Assembly: GCA_016744485.1 (NCBI GenBank)
Contig: JADGEG010000074.1
Coordinates: 1 to 9,208 of the forward strand
Direction: 5' to 3'
Origin: Arcobacter sp.
GTDB lineage: Bacteria; Campylobacterota; Campylobacteria; Campylobacterales; Arcobacteraceae
DNA length: 9,208 nt
Shown: one piece after another, positions 1 to 7,100 of the stretch
Numbering within the stretch: the stretch's first letter is position 1
How the letters are laid out: every line of letters starts with the position of its first letter
Translations under genes and position numbers: made by a program
The notes under the pieces: generated by a model
Databases searched by the model: none
Told to the model about the DNA's origin: nothing
Seen by the model: only the letters and a program-made list of their open reading frames with translations

Positions 1-507
1 AGTGTAAATAATGCAAAAAACATATTATTAGATAATATCAAAGAAAAAGCAGAGCATACAATGGTGGTTGATTTATTAAGAAATGATTTATCAATAATAG
101 CTTCAAATGTAAGTGTTGATGATTTTAGATATACAGATATAATAAATGCAGGAGATAAAAAATTATTGCATACAAGCTCACAAATATCTGGACATTTAAC
201 AGAAAATTGGAATGAAAAAATAGGAGACATTTTAACATCTATACTTCCAGCTGGTTCAGTTACAGGATGTCCTAAAAAAAGTACAATAAATATTTTAAAA
301 AAAATAGAAGATTATAATAGATATTTTTACACTGGTATTTTTGGTGTTTATGAAAATAATACTCTTAATTCAGCTGTTATGATACGATTTATTGAACAAG
401 ATAAAAATAAAGAACTAGTTTTTAAAAGTGGTGGTGGAATTACTTGTGATTCTAATGCTTTAATTGAATATCAAGAGTTAATTGATAAAATATATTTATC
501 TTTTTAA
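1..507 (+). CDS. pabB: Aminodeoxychorismate synthase component I, C-terminal part (5' end off the window)
   Basis: The reading frame is open from base 1, so this is the last 168 residues of a longer protein. It belongs to the chorismate-binding family (PabB/TrpE). PabB aminates chorismate to 4-amino-4-deoxychorismate for p-aminobenzoate and folate synthesis, in the cytoplasm, using ammonia from the PabA glutaminase. Visible signatures are KEKAEHTMVVDLLRNDLS near the left edge, the active-site loop PAGSVTGCPKKSTI (about bases 247-290), TGIFGVYENNTLNSAVMIR, and the terminal GGGITCDS...EYQE block. The VTGCPKK form and the immediate pabC-like neighbour favour PabB over anthranilate synthase TrpE or isochorismate synthase. 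An internal ATG at base 61 is in the middle of a conserved motif and is not the real start. The next gene follows after 15 bases, so the two are probably co-transcribed. Confidence 0.92.
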   Translation, partial: SVNNAKNILLDNIKEKAEHTMVVDLLRNDLSIIASNVSVDDFRYTDIINAGDKKLLHTSSQISGHLTENWNEKIGDILTSILPAGSVTGCPKKSTINILKKIEDYNRYFYTGIFGVYENNTLNSAVMIRFIEQDKNKELVFKSGGGITCDSNALIEYQELIDKIYLSF

Positions 508-522
508 GAAAATAGATCTAAA

Positions 523-1092
523 ATGAAAAATGAAACTTTTTTTGAAACAATTAAATGCCAAGATTATAAAATATATAATTTAAACTTTCATAATGCAAGA
601 ATTGCAAAAACAATAGCAAAAAATATTAATCTTAGTGAATATATCTACCCTTTAAATGCTAAGTTATTAAAATGTAAAGTAATCTATAATGAAAATGAAG
701 TTTTAAGTGTAGATTTTGAAAATTATAAAAAAAGACATATTCAATCTTTTAGAATAATTTATAATGACAATATAAGTTATACTAAAAAATCAACCTCAAG
801 AGATGCTATTAATAAACTATTTAATAAAAAAAATAATGCAGATGAAATTATTATTATAAAAAATAAGCTTGTATGTGACACTTCTATTGCAAATATAGCT
901 ATTTATGATGGTTATCATTGGTTAACACCAAAGACACCTTTACTAGAAGGTACTTGTAGAGCTAGACTATTAGAGAAAAAACAAATTTTTACTAAAGATA
1001 TTACTCTTTCTATGTTCAAAAAATCTAAAAAAATAGCACTTATGAATGCTATGATTGATTTTGATATTTTAAATACTTATTCTTTAGTTTAA
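523..1092 (+). CDS. pabC: Short class IV aminotransferase / aminodeoxychorismate lyase-like protein
   Basis: This 189-residue fold-type IV PLP protein would convert 4-amino-4-deoxychorismate to p-aminobenzoate and pyruvate, completing the step begun by the upstream PabB. It opens with FFETIK and NLNFHNARI, like the short PabC-related proteins often found beside pabB. Family landmarks follow in order: YTKKSTSR (86-93), where K89 with R93 at +4 is the best candidate for the Schiff-base lysine; ADEIIIIKNKLVCDTSIANIA (106-126); WLTPKTPLLEGTCRARLLE (133-151); and MNAMID (174-179). It is shorter than classical PabC (about 270 residues), but the landmarks run through, so it looks like the short subfamily rather than a truncation. 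ATG 523 has only a weak AAGAAA upstream; translational coupling from pabB is plausible. The fold assignment is strong; the exact substrate rests on context, and D- or branched-chain amino acid transamination is the alternative. Confidence 0.8.
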   Translation: MKNETFFETIKCQDYKIYNLNFHNARIAKTIAKNINLSEYIYPLNAKLLKCKVIYNENEVLSVDFENYKKRHIQSFRIIYNDNISYTKKSTSRDAINKLFNKKNNADEIIIIKNKLVCDTSIANIAIYDGYHWLTPKTPLLEGTCRARLLEKKQIFTKDITLSMFKKSKKIALMNAMIDFDILNTYSLV

Positions 1093-1136
1093 TTTCCTAT
1101 TTTTAGTATATTATTTATAAAAATAAATTTATTGTA

Positions 1137-2327
1137 CTATTTTATAAAATGACTTACAAACTTAGAATTATTATCTAATATTTTACTTCCTCGTCTAAAG
1201 CCTAATGCACAAGCTTCATAAGCATAAAATACACCTGCTTGATAAGAATTTCCTTTTTCATCAAGTGGAAGTTCTACATATTCTTGATAAATTGCTTTAT
1301 AATTTTCATACTCACCATTTGTTTTTGTTTCAAGTGAATTATCTGCATTAACAATGGCAATATTTGCACCTTCTCTACCAAAGCATCTTTTTTCAACTTG
1401 TTTTTTGTTTTTTAATGGTTCAAAAGATGTTTCTAAAAGTAAAGGGTGATTTGGATATAAGTCCCATAATATTTTCATAAAACCCTTAGATTGAAACATT
1501 AAAGTATATGCAGGGTTTAAAATAATAGCTTTTTTATCTTTTATAATATCTGTTAACATAAGTGCTAATTCACTCTCATCAATAGCTATATCTTCCCAAG
1601 GAATTAATTTAAACCAAAACTCAAAACGTTCATCTTTAGCAAAAATACCTTCATCACAGAATTGTGTTTTATCCATGTATTCAAACTGTGTATTAAATCC
1701 TGCTTCACTAGCAATATGTTGCAGTAATTTTGTTGTATTTTCATCTTCACTTGAAGAAGATATAGATGAAAATAATATCTTCCATCCAATTTTAGAATAA
1801 TATTCATCAAATTTATCGACATCAGCCTCAAGAGTAATTAAGCGTTTAAAATTATCTTTTAATGCTTCATATAAGTTATTGAACTGACTTGCTTCATCTA
1901 AGTTATTTGATTTTAATAAAGCCCATTGAATAATAGAGGTTTCAAATAAAGATGTAGGAGTATCTGCATTAAACTCTATTAGTTTTATATCTTTGCCGTT
2001 AATTCCACCTGCTAAATCAAATCTTGAATATAAATGCCAATGAACATCTTCTTCCCATGATTCTTTAATAATATCAACTAAATTAAAAGGAATATTAATA
2101 TCATGAAATAAATTATTTTCAATTACATAATCTCCTGCACTGCAAAACATATCGTATAATTCATTTGTAGCTTCATAATAGGCATTTGCTTCTTTTGTAC
2201 TTACTTCAAGAATTTCATCTACTACATAAGATGTTTTATCTTCATCTGTATGCCAAAAAAATCCAATAGATTCTAAGTATTTATTATCTAAGGCTTTTAC
2301 TTTTTTTAAATTCATTTTTGTACTCAT
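1137..2327 (-). CDS. Glutathionylspermidine synthetase-like ATP-grasp amide ligase (YgiC/YjfC type)
   Basis: The protein has 396 residues and matches the synthetase domain of glutathionylspermidine synthetase without the CHAP amidase domain, as in E. coli YgiC/YjfC. The family couples ATP hydrolysis to joining a glycine carboxylate to an amine. Visible signatures are YSRFD (100-104) and LIEFN (116-120), corresponding to the R-x-D and E-x-N substrate/Mg-binding residues of E. coli GspS, then ADTPTSLFET (121-130), NPAYTLMFQSKG (271-282), HPLLLETSF (294-302) and the ATP-grasp loop CFGREGAN (315-322). A lysine-arginine pair precedes that loop where I recall Lys-Pro being common. No signal peptide is seen, so it should be cytoplasmic. 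It lies 2 bases downstream of the lipoprotein gene and is surely in the same operon. The AAGG directly abuts ATG 2327, so the second ATG at 2315 (Met5) is a possible alternative start. The true substrate is unknown; spermidine/glutathione conjugation is only one option. Confidence 0.88.
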   Translation of the reverse strand: MSTKMNLKKVKALDNKYLESIGFFWHTDEDKTSYVVDEILEVSTKEANAYYEATNELYDMFCSAGDYVIENNLFHDINIPFNLVDIIKESWEEDVHWHLYSRFDLAGGINGKDIKLIEFNADTPTSLFETSIIQWALLKSNNLDEASQFNNLYEALKDNFKRLITLEADVDKFDEYYSKIGWKILFSSISSSSEDENTTKLLQHIASEAGFNTQFEYMDKTQFCDEGIFAKDERFEFWFKLIPWEDIAIDESELALMLTDIIKDKKAIILNPAYTLMFQSKGFMKILWDLYPNHPLLLETSFEPLKNKKQVEKRCFGREGANIAIVNADNSLETKTNGEYENYKAIYQEYVELPLDEKGNSYQAGVFYAYEACALGFRRGSKILDNNSKFVSHFIK

Positions 2328-2329
2328 CC

Positions 2330-2959
2330 TTAACCACCAAAAAAAGAACGTCTAGATTTAGAAGAAGAAGATCTATTGCCAAAAAAACCACTTTTTTTGT
2401 TTGATGAACTTGTTCTTTTTGTAGCTGCTGCTTTTGAAAATGAGTTTTTTGATTTACTGTAAGCTTGTGGTGATTTATACTGTGAGCTTCTTTGACTTTT
2501 AAAATTTGAATTATTAAATAATTTATTTCCAATATATGAACCTATCATAGCTCCTGCAATAGAAGATAATAAAACTCCACCAAGACCCATACCTTGATTT
2601 GATACTTGTGCATCTGGATTTGTAAGTGCTGAGGTTCCATTGTCTATTTTAATAGATTCTTCTTTCACTAAAGTATCAATTTCACTTTGTGATAGAATTC
2701 TTTCACTTCCATTAGCTTTTCTTAAAACTATTGTTGTTTTACTAGCTGGAAATTCATCAATAATAGAATATCTTCCATCACTAGATTGTTCAATAATCAC
2801 AAAAGCTGCTTGTTTTTGACTTGCACTTGTAAAAGCATTATTGCTTTCTTTATTATTGCTTCTATCTTCACAAGAAACTAAACCAGTAATTAATAATGCT
2901 CCAAGACCACCTACGACTGCATAATTAGATATTTTATTAATATTCTTGTTTTTTCTCAA
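2330..2959 (-). CDS. UPF0323 family lipoprotein with glycine zipper and Gly-Gly C terminus
   Basis: This 209-residue exported protein is recognisable as UPF0323 (Cj0371/HP0232-like), a family of unknown molecular function. It has a basic start, a hydrophobic stretch (13-29) and a lipobox L27-V28-S29-C30, so cleavage and lipidation at Cys30 are expected; Glu31 at +2 gives no Asp-type inner-membrane retention signal. A compact conserved region follows (QKQAAFVII at 48-56, YSIIDEFPASKT at 64-75, ERILSQSEID at 86-95, NGTSALT at 107-113). Next come a glycine-rich hydrophobic segment (123-144, with GMGLGG, IAGAMIGSYIG) resembling a glycine zipper, and a low-complexity Ser/Lys/Arg tail with two FFG motifs ending in Phe-Phe-Gly-Gly. 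The start is TTG, supported by AAGGA six bases upstream and an in-frame stop further upstream; no in-frame ATG lies between. It is first in an operon with the ATP-grasp ligase. An outward extended -10 lies in the palindrome upstream. Confidence 0.9.
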   Translation of the reverse strand: MRKNKNINKISNYAVVGGLGALLITGLVSCEDRSNNKESNNAFTSASQKQAAFVIIEQSSDGRYSIIDEFPASKTTIVLRKANGSERILSQSEIDTLVKEESIKIDNGTSALTNPDAQVSNQGMGLGGVLLSSIAGAMIGSYIGNKLFNNSNFKSQRSSQYKSPQAYSKSKNSFSKAAATKRTSSSNKKSGFFGNRSSSSKSRRSFFGG

Positions 2960-2964
2960 TATGT

Positions 2965-2969
2965 ATCCT
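2965..2969 (-). promoter_or_regulatory. Ribosome binding site that fixes the TTG start of the lipoprotein
   Basis: On the minus strand AAGGA (2965-2969) is followed by six bases and then TTG (2957-2959). It is one of the clearest Shine-Dalgarno sequences in the window and supports a rare TTG initiator, with an in-frame stop codon further upstream ruling out an extended form. Confidence 0.75.
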
Positions 2970-3024
2970 TGATTTTATTTTTTATAAAGTTTTGTAGATA
3001 TTTTAAAACATAAACTTTTTAGCT

Positions 3025-3033
3025 ATTATATCA
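3025..3033 (-). promoter_or_regulatory. Extended -10 promoter for the lipoprotein/ATP-grasp operon
   Basis: The minus strand reads TGATATAAT, a perfect extended -10 (TGnTATAAT), pointing to the lipoprotein start at 2959. A transcript would begin near 3018, giving a leader of about 58 bases. No convincing -35 is seen, which is usual for sigma-70 promoters in Campylobacterota. It mirrors the promoter of the opposite gene exactly, because both lie in the inverted repeat. Confidence 0.7.
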
Positions 3034-3065
3034 CATATATATAAAATTTTGATTTTATATATATG

Positions 3066-3074
3066 TGATATAAT
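3066..3074 (+). promoter_or_regulatory. Extended -10 promoter for the HrgA-like gene
   Basis: TGATATAAT is a perfect extended -10 on the plus strand, in the right arm of the inverted repeat. Initiation near 3081 would give a leader of about 28 bases ending in a good ribosome binding site (AAAGGA, 3098-3103) five bases before ATG 3109. There is no clear -35; a TTGA-containing stretch lies at the palindrome centre but is badly spaced. Confidence 0.7.
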
Positions 3075-3108
3075 AGCTAAAATTGATTTTTTTAATTAAA
3101 GGATTTTT

Positions 3109-4053
3109 ATGTCATTAAGAGATGTATGTTTTAAATGTTTAGAAATTTTAGAAAAACCTGTATCAAGAATGGACGTGACAAAACATATAATAGAAAATGA
3201 CTTATATGACTTTACTAATACTCTAAGACCTGATGCTTCAGTTTCTGCTGAGTTAGGGAACTTTATAAGAAGAGGAGATGTAAGAGTTCAGCAAACAAAA
3301 GATAAAAGTAATGTATATTTATATTATTTAAGTAAAAATGAAACTTTATTAATAGATCAGTTGTTAAGCTTGAATACAAATGATAAAAATACTATAGAAC
3401 TTTTTAAAGAAAAAGATTTACATATAATATTATCCACTTTTATAAAATCTGAAAAAATATATAGTAAAACTATTTTGCATGAAAAAAACAAAAAAAATGA
3501 TAAAAATCAAATATGGACAAATCCTGATATAGTTGCAGTTAAATTTGAAAACTATGATAATACAACAGAACATTTTTTAAAAGTCATAAATATTATTGAT
3601 TTATTTAAACTATATTCTTATGAAATGAAAAGAGAAATAAAAAGTGATAATGAATTAAAAGAAGCATATTTTCAAGCTCTAAGTAACTCTTCTTGGGCAA
3701 ATTATGGTTACCTTGTAGCTTTTAATATAAATACAAACTTATATGAAGAAATAAAAAGATTAAATAAATCATTTGGTATTGGTTGTATTGAATTATCATC
3801 AAATATATATGATAGTAAGATTATAGCACCTGCAAGACTTAATGAACTAGATTTTGATACTATAAATAAGTTAGCAAAAAACAATACTGATTTTAATGAA
3901 TTTATAAAATTAAGTAGAAAAGTATTATCAAATACAGATATAGAAGATACAGAAGTGCGATTAAATAATTTAAACTTGTTTTGTAATACTTCTTTAGAAA
4001 ATGATGATATAGAAAAATATTTTAAAGATAAAAATATCCCAATAGAAGAATAA
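3109..4053 (+). CDS. HrgA-like putative restriction endonuclease with N-terminal HARE-type winged helix
   Basis: The protein has 314 residues. Residues 1-75 look like a HARE-HTH winged helix (MSLRDVCFKCLEILEKPVSR, then a VSAELGNFIRRGD helix and a beta wing), a domain common in restriction and DNA-modification proteins. Residues about 100-270 match H. pylori HrgA: EKDLHIILSTF, the HEK triad (124-126), WTNPD (136-140), LYSYEMK (168-174), YFQALSNSSWANYGYLVAF (187-205), RLNKSFGIG (217-225) and NELDFDTINKL (245-255). Asp140 in Pro-Asp, then Glu172-x-Lys174 after a strand, resemble a PD-(D/E)xK nuclease core. HrgA in H. pylori replaces the endonuclease gene at a restriction-modification locus. Here no methyltransferase flanks it; neighbours are housekeeping genes. 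The last 45 residues are acidic and not recognised. Start ATG 3109 has AAAGGA at spacing 5. The HrgA relationship is strong; nuclease activity is inferred. Confidence 0.8.
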   Translation: MSLRDVCFKCLEILEKPVSRMDVTKHIIENDLYDFTNTLRPDASVSAELGNFIRRGDVRVQQTKDKSNVYLYYLSKNETLLIDQLLSLNTNDKNTIELFKEKDLHIILSTFIKSEKIYSKTILHEKNKKNDKNQIWTNPDIVAVKFENYDNTTEHFLKVINIIDLFKLYSYEMKREIKSDNELKEAYFQALSNSSWANYGYLVAFNINTNLYEEIKRLNKSFGIGCIELSSNIYDSKIIAPARLNELDFDTINKLAKNNTDFNEFIKLSRKVLSNTDIEDTEVRLNNLNLFCNTSLENDDIEKYFKDKNIPIEE

Positions 4054-4081
4054 ATAGAAAAAATCTTCACTTAATTTATGG

Positions 4082-4092
4082 TTAGCTATAAT
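4082..4092 (+). promoter_or_regulatory. Probable -10 region of the dnaE-surE promoter
   Basis: TTAGCTATAAT ends in a consensus TATAAT at 4087-4092, 29 bases before ATG 4122, so initiation near 4099 would give a leader of about 23 bases. The TAGCTAT core resembles the outer arm sequence of the palindrome upstream of the HrgA-like gene. No -35 is evident. The leader carries only a weak ribosome binding sequence (TTAAGAATTAACT), so dnaE translation initiation may be modest. Confidence 0.6.
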
Positions 4093-4121
4093 CAAAACTA
4101 TATTAAAATTAAGAATTAACT

Positions 4122-7100
4122 ATGTCTAAAATACCACAATTTACACACTTACATTTACATACAGAATATTCATTATTAGATGGTGCAAACAAAATAAAAC
4201 TACTTGCAAAAAAAGTTAAAGAAATGGGCATGACTTCTGTTGCTATGACAGATCATGGCAATATGTTTGGAGCAATTGATTTTTATAATGCTATGAATGC
4301 TGTAGGAGTAAAACCTATTATTGGTATGGAAGCTTATATCCATAATTTAGATGAATTACATGACAAATCTACAAGGCAAAGATTTCATTTGTGTTTATAT
4401 GCAAAAAATGAAATAGGATATAAAAACCTTATGTTCCTAAGCTCTCAAGCTTATATGAAAGGATTTTATTATTATCCAAGAATTAATAAAAAACTTTTAA
4501 AAGAAAACTCTGAAGGTTTAATTTGCAGTACTGCTTGTTTGCAAGGTGAAATTAACTGGCATTTAAATTTAAAAAATGAAAGAAATGTAAAAAATGGTGC
4601 AAAAGGTTATGAGAGAGCTAAAGAAGTAGCTCTAGAGTATAAAGATATATTTGGAGATGACTTTTATCTTGAAATTATGAGACATGGTATTGTAGATCAG
4701 CATTTTATAGATGAACAAATTTTAAGAATTGCACATGAAGCTAATATTAAAGTAGTTGCAACAAATGATACTCACTATTTAGAACAAAAAGATGCAGATG
4801 CACATGAAGCTTTTATGTGCATAGCTATGAATAAACTTTATGATGATCCAAATCGTCTTAGACATACTGTTCATGAGTTTTATTTAAAATCACCCCAACA
4901 AATAGCAAAATTATATGCTGATATTCCTGAGGCTATACAAAATACTCAAGAAATTGCTAATAAATGTAATTTAAACATTAAATTAGGAGATCCAACTCCT
5001 CCTAATTTTAAATTTACAAGAACTAAAGCAGCTATTACAAAATTAAAACTACCAGAACCAGACTTAGAGTATTCACTAGAAAATGATAAAGTTTTATTTA
5101 TTCATGAGTGTTGGAGAGGTTTAGATAAAAGACTTAAAATTGTAGATGAATCTAAACATAAAGAATATAAAAATAGATTGCAAGTTGAAATTGATATTAT
5201 AAATAATATGAAATTTCCTGGCTATATGTTAATTGTTTGGGATTTTGTTGTTGTAGCAAAACAAATGAATATTCCAGTTGGTCCTGGACGAGGTTCAGCA
5301 GCTGGTTCTTTAGTGGCATTTTCACTTGAAATTACAGATATAGATCCTATTCCTTATGGTTTATTATTTGAGAGATTTTTAAATCCTGAACGAATTTCAA
5401 TGCCAGATATTGATATGGATTTTTGTCAAGCTAGACGAGGTGAGATTATTGATTATGTGGTTGAACAATATGGTCGAGCTAATGTGGCACAAATTATTAC
5501 CTTTGGTAAACTTTTAGCAAAAGGAGTAATAAGAGATGTAGCACGAGTGTTAGACATGCCTTATTCTAAAGCTGATGCAATGGCTAAATTAATTCCTGAT
5601 GAATTAGGTATTAATTTAGAATCGTCATATGAAAAAGAACCAAAAATAAAAGAACTATGCGATATAGATCCTCAAGCTAAAAGAGTATGGAATTATGCTT
5701 TAGCACTTGAAGGACTTAATAGAAATGCAGGAACTCATGCAGCTGGTGTTGTTATATCAAATGAGCCATTATGGAATAAAACACCTTTATTTAAACCAAC
5801 AGGACTTGATACTTTAGCAACCCAATATAATGGTAAATATGTTGAAGATGTTGATTTAATTAAGTTTGATTTTTTAGGACTTAAAACTTTAACCGTTATC
5901 GAAGAAACAAACAAGTTAGTTGAAAAAAGATATAAAAAAAAGATTGATTTTATTAATACAGATGTAAATGACAAAGGTGTGTATGATTTAATTCAAACAG
6001 GTAATACAATAGGCTTATTTCAAATAGAATCAGATGGTATGCAAGACTTATGTAAAAGATTAAAACCTGATAACTTTGAAGACATTATTGCAGTACTTGC
6101 ACTTTATAGACCAGGGCCTATGGAATCTGGAATGTTAGATGATTTTATTGATAGAAAACACGGAAGAGCAAAAATTGATTATTTTTATGATGAATTTACA
6201 GCTCCTTTAAAATCTATTTTAGAACCTACTTATGGAGTTATAGTTTATCAAGAACAAGTTATGCAAATAGTTCAAACTATTGGTGGTTTTTCACTTGGTA
6301 AAGCAGATTTAGTTAGGCGTGCTATGGGTAAAAAGATTAAAGAAGAAATGGATAGATTAAAGGGTGAATTTGCACTTGGTGGAGTTAAGAAAGGATATAA
6401 TAAAGCACATTGTGAAGAACTTTTCGATTTAATTGTAAAGTTTGCAGGATATGGATTTAATAAATCTCATAGCGCCGCTTATGCTATGGTTACATTTTAT
6501 ACTTCATATTTAAAAAGATATTACCCAAGTGAATTTATGGCAGCATTATTAACTCTTGAAAAAGATAATACAGATAAAGTAGTTAGATATGTTGATGAGG
6601 TAAAACGATTAAAAATAGAGTTGTTTCCACCTGATATAAATAAATCTTTTTCAGTTTTTTCAGCAATTCAAATTGACAAAAAAGAAGTTGTAATGTTTGG
6701 AATGGGAGCATTAAAAGGTGCAGGTGATGTTGCTATTAATTCAATTTTAAAATCAAGAAAAGAAAGCGGAGATTTTAAAGATTTAAGTGATTTCATTTCA
6801 AGAATAGACGGGAGTAAAGTTAATAAAAGAGTAATAGAAGCTTTAAGTAAATCAGGTGCTTTTGATTCTTTTAGATATTCTAGACGAGCTCTATTAGAAC
6901 AAATTGAACTTATATCTGAAGCTGTGGCAAATTCTATGAAAGCTAAAAAACAAGTATTAGGATCATCCACTTTAGCAGCATCACTATTTGGAGACACTGA
7001 TGAAATCACTAAAATAGAAATCAACTTAGAACCTTTGGAAGAATATAGTAAGAAAGAAGTCTTAGAGTTTGAAAAAGAATCTTTAGGATTTTATGTTTCA

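Larger units (their letters stand above)
3017..3082. repeat. Perfect 31-bp inverted repeat with 4-base centre in a divergent promoter region
   Basis: Arms at 3017-3047 and 3052-3082 are exact reverse complements over 31 bases, separated by TTTG (3048-3051). Each arm holds TTTTAGCTATTATATCACAT or its complement, plus an alternating AT tract next to the centre. Both outward -10 elements are inside the arms, so transcription should start at or just beyond the outer ends and the hairpin would not be in either mRNA. It is therefore best read as a DNA-level element: a symmetrical operator for a dimeric regulator, a cruciform-prone site, or the result of promoter duplication-inversion. The symmetry itself is directly observed; its function is inference. 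Confidence 0.9.

Noticed and set aside
61..63. ATG at 61 as the start of a complete gene
   Set aside because: The frame is open back to base 1 and the preceding residues (KEKAEHT) are part of the conserved chorismate-enzyme motif, so the gene starts outside the window.
1113..1128. Small inverted repeat ATTTAT-aaaa-ATAAAT between the convergent pabC-like and ATP-grasp genes, a possible terminator
   Set aside because: The stem is six A/U pairs only, with no T tract of note on either side; such repeats are expected by chance in DNA this AT-rich.
1604..2532. Open frames on the minus strand overlapping the ATP-grasp and lipoprotein genes (1604-1831 and 2284-2532)
   Set aside because: They are frame-shifted shadows of well-recognised proteins, with no family resemblance and no plausible ribosome binding site.
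3031..3069. TCACA and TGTGA half-sites in the palindrome as a CRP-type operator
   Set aside because: A CRP/FNR-like site needs TGTGA before TCACA with about six bases between; here the order is reversed and the distance is much larger.
3017..3082. Palindrome as a Rho-independent terminator
   Set aside because: It lies between divergent genes where no transcript needs ending, its stem is nearly all A-T, and the predicted promoters are inside the arms.
3708..7024. Antisense open frames opposite the HrgA-like gene and dnaE (3708-4070, 5735-5974, 6668-7024)
   Set aside because: Low-complexity Ser/Leu/Phe/Ile-rich translations opposite strongly conserved coding sequence, typical of shadow frames.
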